Shown one piece after another: positions 16,640 through 24,640 of a stretch of DNA of 43,661 bases. A program made the position numbers and the translations under genes. A model generated the notes under the pieces. The model was not told the origin of the DNA and made no database searches. It saw only the letters and a program-made list of their open reading frames with translations. Numbering within the stretch: position 1 is the stretch's first letter; every line of letters starts with the position of its first letter. Source of the DNA: an uncultured Lachnospiraceae bacterium (lineage in GTDB: Bacteria > Bacillota > Clostridia > Lachnospirales > Lachnospiraceae); contig CAJUQY010000022.1 of the NCBI GenBank assembly GCA_910588815.1, forward strand, positions 1 through 43,661, written 5' to 3'.

Positions 16640-16651
16640 CATCTTTTATGT

Positions 16652-17152
16652 TCATGCCGGTGTAACTGTTCCCGTAACTTCTACCATTTCATAGTCTACA
16701 CTAATCAGATAGTCATGTGTATAATAACCCTCCGGCAGTTCATAGTACGCAACAATTACATCGCAATTTCCGGAAATGTTCGTTTTTGCCTCCAAATCAA
16801 ATTCTTGCGTTTCTTTGCTCTCCATAATATCAGCAAAATAATTTTTATATGTATCAGTTCTATAAGTAACGGTTGCTTTTACTTTAATCGTAACATCATT
16901 GTAATTGAAGTTTGTTGAGGCTCCAGAGACAGTCATATTAACAAACACTGAACCGTATAACATCGTAGCCATGTAAGACTCTGAAATTCGCACACCATCA
17001 GGGCATGTGAACAGGGGATCACCGGCCGAAGCCTTTATGTCAAGATTGATATACTGAGCATAATTGTCAGTAGTCAGTTCTGTACCCTTGCTCTCTTCTG
17101 CTTCATCCCCGCTACCGCCAGGCGTATCTGTACTTATAAGGGAATAACACAA
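16652..17152 (-). pseudogene. C-terminal fragment of a secreted or surface protein
   Basis: The open frame of about 166 residues has no credible start: only a TTG at 17152, no SD and no signal peptide. It opens in a low-complexity linker (STDTPGGSGDEAEES) of the kind that follows a lipoprotein or membrane anchor, then a beta-rich, Thr/Asn/Tyr-rich domain. Its upstream end coincides with the XRE fragment on the other strand, which marks a break. Base composition is more AT-rich than the surroundings. I do not recognise the domain. Confidence 0.6.
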
Positions 17153-17320
17153 GAAGTATTAAGCGGATTAGCAGCTATAGGACGTACACATTTAAGCGCA
17201 ATAGAACGTGGAGAACGAAAACCGACATTAGAAACGCTTTATAAAATAAGCCTTGCACTAGAGATAAAAATGAGTACACTTGTTATTGCTATCGAAAAAG
17301 AGATAGATAGAAACTGTTAA
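17141..17320 (+). pseudogene. C-terminal fragment of an XRE/Cro-family regulator
   Basis: The frame reads GITQEVLSGLAAIGRTHLSAIERGERKPTLETLYKIS..., the second half of an HTH_3 domain with the recognition helix, ending at TAA 17318-17320. The first helix and start codon are missing, because the sequence to the left belongs to the opposite-strand fragment. It is AT-rich and unlike its neighbours, so probably acquired. The next 161 bp (17321-17481) are AT-rich and show no gene. Confidence 0.75.
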
Positions 17321-17481
17321 GGCAATAATCCACAAAATTATCTGTCATTTATTGTGTTTGGTGTTTCTAATTTTACAGTTCCGTCCTGAAATGTTAAATT
17401 TTTACGTTAAAGCAATAAATACGGACAAATGATAAACTTCTAAAAATCTCTCTGATATATTTTCTCATTTTCCATAAAACT

Positions 17482-18576
17482 TTAGGCCGGAACTTTTACG
17501 GACTTTAACAATTCCAACCTTCTGCAAAACATGGGATAAAACTGCGGCAATTCCTCAAAATGCGCCCTACTTACCTCTCTCCTTTGATTTAAGCCGATCG
17601 CTGCAACGGACTTGACCGCAGCCTCCCTCTGGCTTACACGCTCCCCGAACATCGTCTGGCAATTGGCTCCGTCCATTGTGTCATATGCGTGAAACGCCTG
17701 ATTGAAATCCATGAGAGCATGTAGTCTCACCGGCTTGTTATTGGCATTGTTGACCAATACGCCCCAGTTTCCCCAATGCCGGTCCGTATTCCCGATGAGA
17801 TAGTCCACAATATTCATCATGTGATAATTGTATCTGTCCAAAGAGAGGATGTATTTTTTTGTGTTTCTTCCATGATTTGCCGCATGGATCTCAAAGTTCT
17901 CCATGGAGACGATGGAATACTCCTTCGATGTGATATTGCCGCTGACACTGACCTTTTCGCCGTCAAAATAATCCATTTCATACAGCACCTGCGAAAGGTC
18001 AAAGCATCTGCAGATCTGGCTTGCAAGCAGTTCCCTTTCCACTGCGTCCGAGCCGCCGTCCTTCAACAGCCGGAATCCCCCGTCCAGCCTTTGCCAGGCC
18101 TTGGGAAAGCATCCATGGGTCGACAGGTCCCTGGCCAGGCATTCGTTCTGCACGGTATACTGCCTTCCCCTCAATGCGATATCAATAAAGGTGTTGTCCA
18201 AATGATTTTCGTACAGATTGATGTCACGAAAAGAGACCTTTTCCCCTCTTAATCTCACCCAAAAAACATCGGTCAGGGAGGCGCACCGATAGGATAATGC
18301 AATTTTCGCCCTCTCCCTGTCCGTCACGGCCTGCAGCATCCCGATGCTGTTCAGGATCTCTTTTGCGTACTTTCGGTCTAATGTGAGAACCCTTGTCGCA
18401 CACCAGTAATGAAAATTAGTGACATTATTCACCAGGGTGTCCAGATCCTCTGATTCCTCGAAATATAAATTGTACGGCATAAATGACGGATAGTAGATTC
18501 TGCATTGCCCCGAATCGCTGACCCTTGCCACTCTTCTGTCCATATGCATGATTTCATACACGTTTTTCCCTGCCAC
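17482..18576 (-). CDS. HipA-like serine/threonine kinase, stand-alone
   Basis: About 364 residues. The C-terminal third has the HipA/CtkA-type kinase motifs: IVDYLIGNTDRHWGNWGVL holds the catalytic NTDRH-x2-N loop and LMDFNQAF the metal-binding DFN. The N-terminal half is not a HipA N-domain that I recognise. No HipB-like antitoxin is adjacent; only the XRE fragment upstream of 17320 could be a relic. The best start is GTG 18576, with GGAGG eight bases upstream; GTG 18585 overlaps that SD. A 26-bp trace of a second copy survives at 15553-15578. Kinase fold is well supported; target and toxicity are unknown. Confidence 0.75.
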   Translation of the reverse strand: MAGKNVYEIMHMDRRVARVSDSGQCRIYYPSFMPYNLYFEESEDLDTLVNNVTNFHYWCATRVLTLDRKYAKEILNSIGMLQAVTDRERAKIALSYRCASLTDVFWVRLRGEKVSFRDINLYENHLDNTFIDIALRGRQYTVQNECLARDLSTHGCFPKAWQRLDGGFRLLKDGGSDAVERELLASQICRCFDLSQVLYEMDYFDGEKVSVSGNITSKEYSIVSMENFEIHAANHGRNTKKYILSLDRYNYHMMNIVDYLIGNTDRHWGNWGVLVNNANNKPVRLHALMDFNQAFHAYDTMDGANCQTMFGERVSQREAAVKSVAAIGLNQRREVSRAHFEELPQFYPMFCRRLELLKSVKVPA

Positions 18577-18682
18577 GTTTGCCACCTCCGATCGAACCGG
18601 CCTTTCCCCGCCCTACAAGGCGCCCTATAAAAAACAGTATATATCAACCTTTCGTTCTTTGCAATGAAATCATCCTTGAGCG

Positions 18683-18740
18683 GAAAAGAGGGGCCAGAAT
18701 CGGCATAAGCCGACGGCCCCTCCTTCCTTATATAAAAAGC
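18683..18740 (-). repeat. 58-bp hairpin repeat, copy B (terminator of mglBAC)
   Basis: Exact copy of 16291-16348. On the minus strand the GGGGCC/GGCCCC hairpin is followed by TCTTTTCC and lies 70 bp after the mglC stop, so it probably ends the galactose transport operon. Confidence 0.85.
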
Positions 18741-18809
18741 TATTGCATGGCTGGCAGATGATGCGCCGGATCCTCATCCGGCAGACCTGTCCATACGCTG
18801 TCTTCCGTC

Positions 18810-19805
18810 TTATTTCTTGCTGAGGTACTTCCGGATATCCAGTGCAACTGCCACGATAATGACAAGGCCCTGCACCACATAGGTGTAGTCCGAAGGCACG
18901 CCGAGGAACTGCAGGCAGACCTTCAGGAGCTCGAACACCAGCACGCCGACAAAGATGCCGGAGATGCGGCCGATACCGCCGTTGGTGGAAACGCCGCCGA
19001 TGGTACATGCGGCGATGGCCTCCAGCTCATAGCCCTGTCCGGCATTGACGGTCGCACCGCCGGTTTTCGCCGCCAGAAGGAAACCCGCGCAGGCATAAAG
19101 GATGGCCGCCAGCACGTAGATCAGGATCTTGGTCTTAGTCACGTTGACACCGGAAACCTCTGCGGCCACTTCGTTGCCGCCGATGGCGTACATGTATTTG
19201 CCGTGTCTGGTCTTATTGTAGAGGAACCACATGAGGAAGCCCACGATCAGGGCGATGATCACCAGGTAAGGGAGCCATCCGGCCAGGATCTTGCCCTTGG
19301 CGATGTTGGTGTAATCCTCCCGGAATCCGCCCAGAGGAGTCGCCTTGGTGTAGATCAGGCAGATGCCGTACACCAACTGCTGCATGCCCAGGGTTGCGAT
19401 AAAGGGCGGAACCTTCAAAATGGCGATGACCAGGCCGTTGATCAGGCCGAACACGGCCGTGATGGCGATGACGATGAGCAGCACCAGGAAGATGTTCATG
19501 TCTCCCAGGTTGGGATAAAACTTGCTGGCCGCATCCGTCGTCTGCAGCAGGATACCGGAAAGGCAGGCGGAGAGGCCCACCAGACGGCCTGCGGAAAGGT
19601 CCGTGCCCTTGGTGATCAGACAGCCGCTGACGCCGAGGGCGATGAACATGCGGACCGCCACGTTGGAAGCGGTATTGGTGATGTTGCTCTTCCCGAAGAA
19701 ATTGTCTTTAAGGACTGCCACGACAATGACCAGAATCACCAACAGAATGATAATGCTGTTATTCTGCAGAAAATTCTTAATATCTTTTCCTGATTTCTTA
19801 TTCAT
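18810..19805 (-). CDS. mglC: Galactose/methyl-galactoside ABC transporter permease MglC
   Basis: 331 residues from ATG 19805, which has AGGAGG upstream; the longer frame to 19904 lies inside mglA and is spurious. About eight to ten membrane helices. Segments typical of MglC are IALGVSGCLITKGTDLSAGR, the coupling stretch LYNKTRHGKYMYAIGGN and VSGVNV, and IAACTIGGVSTNGG. It forms the membrane channel with MglA ATPase and receives sugar from MglB. It is the last gene of mglB-mglA-mglC. Confidence 0.92.
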   Translation of the reverse strand: MNKKSGKDIKNFLQNNSIIILLVILVIVVAVLKDNFFGKSNITNTASNVAVRMFIALGVSGCLITKGTDLSAGRLVGLSACLSGILLQTTDAASKFYPNLGDMNIFLVLLIVIAITAVFGLINGLVIAILKVPPFIATLGMQQLVYGICLIYTKATPLGGFREDYTNIAKGKILAGWLPYLVIIALIVGFLMWFLYNKTRHGKYMYAIGGNEVAAEVSGVNVTKTKILIYVLAAILYACAGFLLAAKTGGATVNAGQGYELEAIAACTIGGVSTNGGIGRISGIFVGVLVFELLKVCLQFLGVPSDYTYVVQGLVIIVAVALDIRKYLSKK

Positions 19806-19819
19806 CTGCTTCTCCTCCT

Positions 19820-21331
19820 CTAATTGAACTTGGTCGCCAGGCTCATGATGTTCTCCTGGGTGGCGTCTTCCTTCGCCACCTCGCCGGTCACGCGTCCGTT
19901 GCACATGACGACGATCCGGTCAGACATGCCGATTAACTCTGCCATCTCGGAAGAAATCATGATGATGCTCTTGCCCTGGGCCGCCAGTTCCGCCATAATG
20001 GTATAAATTTCGTACTTGGCGCCTACGTCGATTCCCCTGGTCGGCTCGTCCAGAATCAGCACGTCCGGGTCATTGGCCAGCCATCTGGAAATGATCACCT
20101 TCTGCTGGTTGCCGCCGGAGAGCGACTGGATCTGCGTCTTGTTGCTGGGAGTCTTGATGCTTAACTTGGCCACGTTTTCATTGACCAGATCTTCAACCTT
20201 CTTGTCGTTGATCATGACGCCGAAGCTTAAATATTTATTGAGGGAGGATATGGCGACGTTGTCGGAAATCGAAAGCACGCCGAAAATGCCGGAGCCTCTC
20301 CGGTCCTCCGTGAGAAGGGCGATGCCGTTGTCGATGGCATCCTTGGGCCGTTTGATCTTCAGTTTCTGCCCCTTGTATTCCACTTCCCCGTCCACGATCG
20401 CCCGGACGCCGAAGATGGCCTCCACCAGTTCCGTCCTCTGGGCGCCCACCAGACCGCCGATTCCTAAGATCTCACCCTTTCTCAGCTCGAATCCGCAATC
20501 CTTGAAGGATTTGTCGTGGATGCTGGTAAAGCCGGAGACCCTAAGGACCACCTCGCCCGGCTCGTTGTGCTTGGGCGGATAGAGGTTGGTCAGTTCCCGT
20601 CCTACCATCTTGGTGATGATCATATCGGTGGTCAGCTCCTTGGCTTCCCAGGTGCCGATATACTGTCCGTCCCGCATGATGGAGACATCGTCGGAGATCC
20701 TGAGGATCTCGTCCATTTTGTGGGAGATGTAGATGATGGACACGCCCTTTTCCCTGAGGTCGTCGATGATGCGGAACAGCGCCTCCACCTCATTGGCGGT
20801 GAGCGACGAGGTGGGCTCATCCAGGATCACCACCTTCGCATTCATGGAAACGGCCTTCGCAATCTCCACCGACTGCATCTGGGACACCGAGAGGGAGCCC
20901 AGTTTCGCCTTGGGATCGTATTCCATACGAACCTCTTTCAAAAGCCGCTCCGACTCCTCATACATTTTTTTATGGTCCACCACCGGGATAAATCCCAGAA
21001 GCTTCTTAAGCGGATAGCGGCCGCAGAAAATATTTTCCCCGATGCTCCGCTCCGGGATGGGCTGCAATTCCTGGTGCACCATGGCGATCCCCTTGTGCAG
21101 GGCATCGTCGGCATTGGCGATCTGAACCTTCTCCCCGTCCAGATAGACCTCGCCCTCATCCATTTTATAGATTCCGAAGAGACATTTCATCAGCGTGGAC
21201 TTTCCTGCGCCGTTCTCTCCCATGAGGGAATGAACCGTGCCCGGACGCACCTTTAGGGATACCTGGTCCAGGGCCTTGACGCCGGGAAAGCTCTTGCTGA
21301 TCCCTTTCATCTCCAGTCTGTACTCAGCCAT
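19820..21331 (-). CDS. mglA: Galactose/methyl-galactoside ABC transporter ATP-binding protein MglA
   Basis: 503 residues with two fused ABC domains. Domain 1 has Walker A GENGAGKST, Q-loop MVHQEL, signature LSVSQMQ and Walker B VVILDEPTSSL. Domain 2 has the usual degenerate Walker A of this family (GLVGAQRTE), signature LSGGNQQKV and Walker B VLILDEPTRGID. It powers sugar import through MglC. ATG 21331 with AGGAGG upstream is preferred to a TTG at 21337. All ATPase motifs are intact, which makes it a useful contrast to the degenerate homologue at 39285-40874. Confidence 0.95.
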   Translation of the reverse strand: MAEYRLEMKGISKSFPGVKALDQVSLKVRPGTVHSLMGENGAGKSTLMKCLFGIYKMDEGEVYLDGEKVQIANADDALHKGIAMVHQELQPIPERSIGENIFCGRYPLKKLLGFIPVVDHKKMYEESERLLKEVRMEYDPKAKLGSLSVSQMQSVEIAKAVSMNAKVVILDEPTSSLTANEVEALFRIIDDLREKGVSIIYISHKMDEILRISDDVSIMRDGQYIGTWEAKELTTDMIITKMVGRELTNLYPPKHNEPGEVVLRVSGFTSIHDKSFKDCGFELRKGEILGIGGLVGAQRTELVEAIFGVRAIVDGEVEYKGQKLKIKRPKDAIDNGIALLTEDRRGSGIFGVLSISDNVAISSLNKYLSFGVMINDKKVEDLVNENVAKLSIKTPSNKTQIQSLSGGNQQKVIISRWLANDPDVLILDEPTRGIDVGAKYEIYTIMAELAAQGKSIIMISSEMAELIGMSDRIVVMCNGRVTGEVAKEDATQENIMSLATKFN

Positions 21332-21354
21332 GCTCAAACCTCCTCTTTCAAGAA

Positions 21355-21381
21355 TCGGGTGCGCCTGGGAGACGCACCCGA
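21355..21381 (-). repeat. Stem-loop between mglB and mglA
   Basis: A 9-bp GC-rich stem (21355-21363 with 21373-21381) with a nine-base loop and no T-run. Such hairpins between binding protein and ATPase genes often stabilise the upstream message, giving more binding protein than ATPase. Confidence 0.7.
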
Positions 21382-21420
21382 CCTTTCCATATTGATTCCC
21401 TGAAACAATCCGGAGAAGGA

Positions 21421-22515
21421 TTATTCGGTAACCTTTACGTAGTCAACGGTATACTTGGTATCAACCTTCTCGCCGTTTGCCATCTTGATGGCAACGTCGG
21501 CCGCCGTGTGGGACTGTCCAATGTGGTCGTTGAGAACCGTACCGGTCATTCTGCCCTCTTTGATGGCTGCGGTCGCCTCGTCCAGAGCGTCAACGCCTAC
21601 CAGATAAATGTCCTCGTTCATCTTGCGCTGCTCAGCCTCGATGGCCTCGATCGCACCCAGAGCCATGGCGTCATTGTTTGCAAACACGACCTCGACCTGA
21701 TCACCGAACTGTGCCAGAGCGTTGGCAGTCAGCTCCTGGCCCTTGGCCTGATCCCAGTCACCACGCTGTGCGAAGAGCTCTTCCACTTCCACACCTGCGT
21801 CGGTCAGAGCCTTCACGGAGAACTCGGTCCTGTACTGGGCATCCACGTTCTCGGGATCGCCGATCAGCATGATGTAGGAAACCTTGCCGTCGCCGTTGAT
21901 GTCGCCCTTGTTGGCAGTATCCAGGATGATCTCGCCCTGGAAGGTTCCGGACTGTCTTGCGTCGGCACCGACATAAGTAGCTGCCACGCCTTCGCTCTCC
22001 CATCTCTCAAGCTCGGCTGCATCGGGCTCACGGTTGATGAACACTGCAGGAATTCCGGCATCCGCACAGGTCTTTGCCACGGTCTCCGTAGCGGAAGCCT
22101 GTACCAGGTTCAGGATCAGAACGTCCACGCCCTGGGAGATGAAGTTGTCGATCTGGTTGGTCTGCTCGGCCTGATCGCCCTTGCCGTCCACGATCGTCAC
22201 TTCTGCGCCGTAAGTCTCTTCCAGATATTTCTGGAGTTCCTGACGGTACAGAGTCATGAAGTTGTCGTCAAACTTGTAGATGCAGACGCCGATCTTTAAG
22301 CCTTCGCCGTTTGCAGCCGGAGCCGCCTGGGTATCCCCTGCCGCCTCGGTGGCTGCTTCCGTCGCCGCCTCGGTATCCCCTGCCGCTTCCGTCGCCGCCT
22401 CAGTCTCTTTGGCTGCTTCCGTTGCCGCCTCGGTCTCCTTCTTATCTCCGCCGCCGCAGGCAGCCAGAGAGAAGACCATCGCAGATGCAAGTAACGCTGC
22501 TAATACTTTTCTCAT
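21421..22515 (-). CDS. mglB: Galactose/glucose-binding lipoprotein MglB
   Basis: 364 residues with a lipoprotein signal (lipobox LAAC, Cys20) and a Glu/Ala/Thr repeat linker (about 25-65), then the two-lobed sugar-binding fold. MglB landmarks are YKFDDNFM, the calcium loop DINGDGKVSY, GDPENVDAQYRTE, GDWDQA, NNDAMALGAIEA and VGVDALDE. Compared with E. coli MglB, the sugar-contacting His152 position is Asn here, while the Asp154, Arg158, Trp183 and Asn256 equivalents are kept. It is anchored to the outer face of the membrane and delivers sugar to MglAC. SD AGGAGG precedes ATG 22515. Confidence 0.92.
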   Translation of the reverse strand: MRKVLAALLASAMVFSLAACGGGDKKETEAATEAAKETEAATEAAGDTEAATEAATEAAGDTQAAPAANGEGLKIGVCIYKFDDNFMTLYRQELQKYLEETYGAEVTIVDGKGDQAEQTNQIDNFISQGVDVLILNLVQASATETVAKTCADAGIPAVFINREPDAAELERWESEGVAATYVGADARQSGTFQGEIILDTANKGDINGDGKVSYIMLIGDPENVDAQYRTEFSVKALTDAGVEVEELFAQRGDWDQAKGQELTANALAQFGDQVEVVFANNDAMALGAIEAIEAEQRKMNEDIYLVGVDALDEATAAIKEGRMTGTVLNDHIGQSHTAADVAIKMANGEKVDTKYTVDYVKVTE

Positions 22516-22564
22516 GTTTCTCCTCCTGTGATATATTTTTTGTTTCTTGCACCTACATCATATA

Positions 22565-22602
22565 AAAATGACAGTAGAATTTCTATACAAAATTCTACTG
22601 TC
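22565..22602 (-). terminator. Terminator between the sensory operon and mglBAC
   Basis: Arms of 13 bp (22570-22582 and 22590-22602) pair perfectly around a seven-base loop, and on the minus strand the stem is followed by ATTTTT. It lies 35 bp past the stop of the anchored MglB-like gene and 50 bp before mglB. It may end the sensor transcript fully, or attenuate read-through into mglBAC. Confidence 0.85.
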
Positions 22603-22637
22603 CGTCTTAGAAATTATTTGATTTTTAGGCAATTCCT

Positions 22638-23705
22638 CTAATTTTCTTCTTTTCTGCTTTCCTCCAATCGTCGAATTTCCCCGTCACAGTTTATGCTGTA
22701 CATGGGAATCCGGACAGATTTGTCCTCCCGGATATCAAGGCCGTCCAGCGTTTCCTCCCTCGCCGCCCGTTCTGCCAGATCCAGAAGGACCTTGGCGTAG
22801 TCCTCCTGTCCCGCCACGATCGTTCCGATCATCTTTCCCGATTCCACCGCCGCGACTCCCTGCGGCGTGCCGTCAATCCCTACGATGTTAGAAAAGCTGA
22901 TATGCCAGTTTTCCACGGCATCGATGGCGCCAAGGGCCATGTCGTCGTTGTTGCTGATAATCAGTTCGATCTCGTTTCCATATTCCTTCAGCCATTGGGT
23001 GGTCAGCGCCTCCCCCTGGCTGCGGACCCAATTGGCGATCCCCCCGTCCAGCCGCTCCAAGATGAGACCCGCATCCACCAGAGTCTGCACGGAATATTCT
23101 GTCCGGATCAGGGAATCCTGATGGCGGCTCTCCCCTTCTAAGAGCACATACTGGATCACGCCATCCTGGTTCCTGTCCAGCTGTTCCGGATATTTTTTGT
23201 AATAATCCACCACCAGGAGCCCCTCCAAAGTTCCGCTTTCCTTCGCGTCGGAACCGACATAATAGAGCCTGTCCCACTGCTGCAGGTCCTCGGCCACTGG
23301 CTCCCGGTTAAAAAACACCACCGGCACGTCGGCACTTTTCGCCTTCTCGATGACGATCGCCGCCTCCGTCCGATCCACCAGGTTCACGCAGAGCACATCA
23401 TAATCCAGAGACAGATATTTGTCGATCTGCTCATTCTGGATACTCTGGTTTTCCTCCGCATAGGAAAAATCCAGGCGGATCCTGCTGCCGCTCTCCCGTT
23501 CATAATCTTTAAACTGCCTTTTCATCTCCTCCACAATGCCGCTCACAAAGGTATCGTCTTCTTTATAAATCAGCACCCCGATCTTTAAAATCTCCGACCT
23601 CTCCCTCCGGCTGCGCTTGTTACCGAGCCAAATAATGCCGACGGCCGCCGCAAACAAGAGCGCTCCCGCCGCCAGAAGAACCATCTGCTTTCTCCTCTTC
23701 AACAT
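22638..23705 (-). CDS. Membrane-anchored MglB-like sugar-binding protein (probable sensor)
   Basis: About 355 residues. A single N-terminal membrane helix (MVLLAAGALLFAAAVGIIWLG) without a lipobox is followed by the galactose-binding fold: GVLIYKEDDTF, the calcium loop DRNQDGVIQY, GESRHQDSLIRTEYS, NNDDMALGAIDAVE and VGIDGTPQG. It keeps the sugar-contacting His that MglB here lacks, but has Ala where MglB has Asn256. ATG 23705 with AGGAGAGGGG upstream is preferred to GTG 23720. It is the last gene of a regulator-kinase-binding protein cluster, so I infer that it presents sugar to the kinase instead of a permease. Confidence 0.82.
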   Translation of the reverse strand: MLKRRKQMVLLAAGALLFAAAVGIIWLGNKRSRRERSEILKIGVLIYKEDDTFVSGIVEEMKRQFKDYERESGSRIRLDFSYAEENQSIQNEQIDKYLSLDYDVLCVNLVDRTEAAIVIEKAKSADVPVVFFNREPVAEDLQQWDRLYYVGSDAKESGTLEGLLVVDYYKKYPEQLDRNQDGVIQYVLLEGESRHQDSLIRTEYSVQTLVDAGLILERLDGGIANWVRSQGEALTTQWLKEYGNEIELIISNNDDMALGAIDAVENWHISFSNIVGIDGTPQGVAAVESGKMIGTIVAGQEDYAKVLLDLAERAAREETLDGLDIREDKSVRIPMYSINCDGEIRRLEESRKEEN

Positions 23706-23716
23706 TTCCCCTCTCC

Positions 23717-24640
23717 TCACGACGCCGGAAATAAAAGCTTCTGATACCGGCTCTGATAAATCCTCTCCCGCCTGATCTCATAATAAGCAAGAACTGTACT
23801 CTCCTCCCCTCTCTTGTCCTTCTTGATCTCCCGGACTGCCTCCCTTAGGCTGAGATAGCCTTCGTCATAGCTGTTTACATACATCAAAAGTTCCAGCTCT
23901 CCGTCGTCTAAATACTTAAGAAGCTGGTCGGAGGAGCCGAACCCGTAAACCTTCTTTCCATAATAATAGAACATCCCGTCCGTGCAAAGCTCCATGGTCA
24001 GAGAATCATCCAGGGCTGCAACGGCTTCGATCCCCTGCCAGAAATAAGTCTCCGGCTGTTCCCTTGTGACCGTGCAGGAGACCCCGGAGGTTTCAAACGC
24101 CTGAAGCATCCCCTCCAGCCGGTCCTTGATAAAGCTCTGGGTTCCGTCTCCCGTGTAAATGACACACTTTTCCACGCCGTCTTTTTTCATTGCCATACCC
24201 AGATCATAGCCCATGGCCCTCTGGTCTGCCGTAATCTCCCGTTTTACCTTTTCGCTCTCTAACCTTCCGCCGATCAAGATCAAAGGCACCTGCACAGAAG
24301 CTTCCTCCAGGGCCTCCAGAAGTTCCCCATCTCCCGCCGGGGAGAGAATAATAGCCTGCGCACCATTTTCTGCCTCCCGCTCCATAAGTTCTGCCTGCTG
24401 CCCCACGTCATTTCGGTCATACAGAGTTACAAAATTGACCTCCGCATTGTATTCGGCAGCCGCCTGATCCATGCCCATTTTAAACTTCTTCCACTGGATG
24501 TCATCCTTATCATGGACAATCACCGAAATCGTCACCGCGTCCTCCCCCTGCTTCAGGATTCCCCCTAAAAAGGTGACCGCCAGGGCGATCGCCAGGGCTG
24601 CCGCCAGCACATACATGAGTGCACGCTCTATTTTCCCCAT
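23717..24640 (-). CDS. Membrane-anchored periplasmic-binding-like protein (probable sensory)
   Basis: 307 residues with an N-terminal membrane helix (ALMYVLAAALAIALAVTFLGG) and no lipobox Cys, so it stays anchored. The rest is a RbsB/LacI-type two-lobed fold: ISVIVHDKDDIQWKKFKMGM, AQAIILSPAG, LILIGGRLES, CVIYTGDGTQS, then a degenerate second lobe (CTDGMFYYYGKKVYGFGSS). The ligand is not predictable. Its start overlaps the kinase stop region by 13 bp and its stop overlaps the next gene, so translation is coupled. A second ligand for the same kinase, or an accessory to the MglB-like sensor, is plausible. Confidence 0.75.
   Translation of the reverse strand: MGKIERALMYVLAAALAIALAVTFLGGILKQGEDAVTISVIVHDKDDIQWKKFKMGMDQAAAEYNAEVNFVTLYDRNDVGQQAELMEREAENGAQAIILSPAGDGELLEALEEASVQVPLILIGGRLESEKVKREITADQRAMGYDLGMAMKKDGVEKCVIYTGDGTQSFIKDRLEGMLQAFETSGVSCTVTREQPETYFWQGIEAVAALDDSLTMELCTDGMFYYYGKKVYGFGSSDQLLKYLDDGELELLMYVNSYDEGYLSLREAVREIKKDKRGEESTVLAYYEIRRERIYQSRYQKLLFPAS

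Noticed and set aside
16186..16665. Plus-strand frames after the toxin gene as a single gene
   Set aside because: They are a chance join of the hairpin repeat, the DUF2284 remnant and the long stem-loop; no start site fits.
22330..22460. Short tandem repeats in the mglB linker as a CRISPR-like or VNTR locus
   Set aside because: They encode a Glu/Ala/Thr-rich lipoprotein linker in frame and have no spacers.
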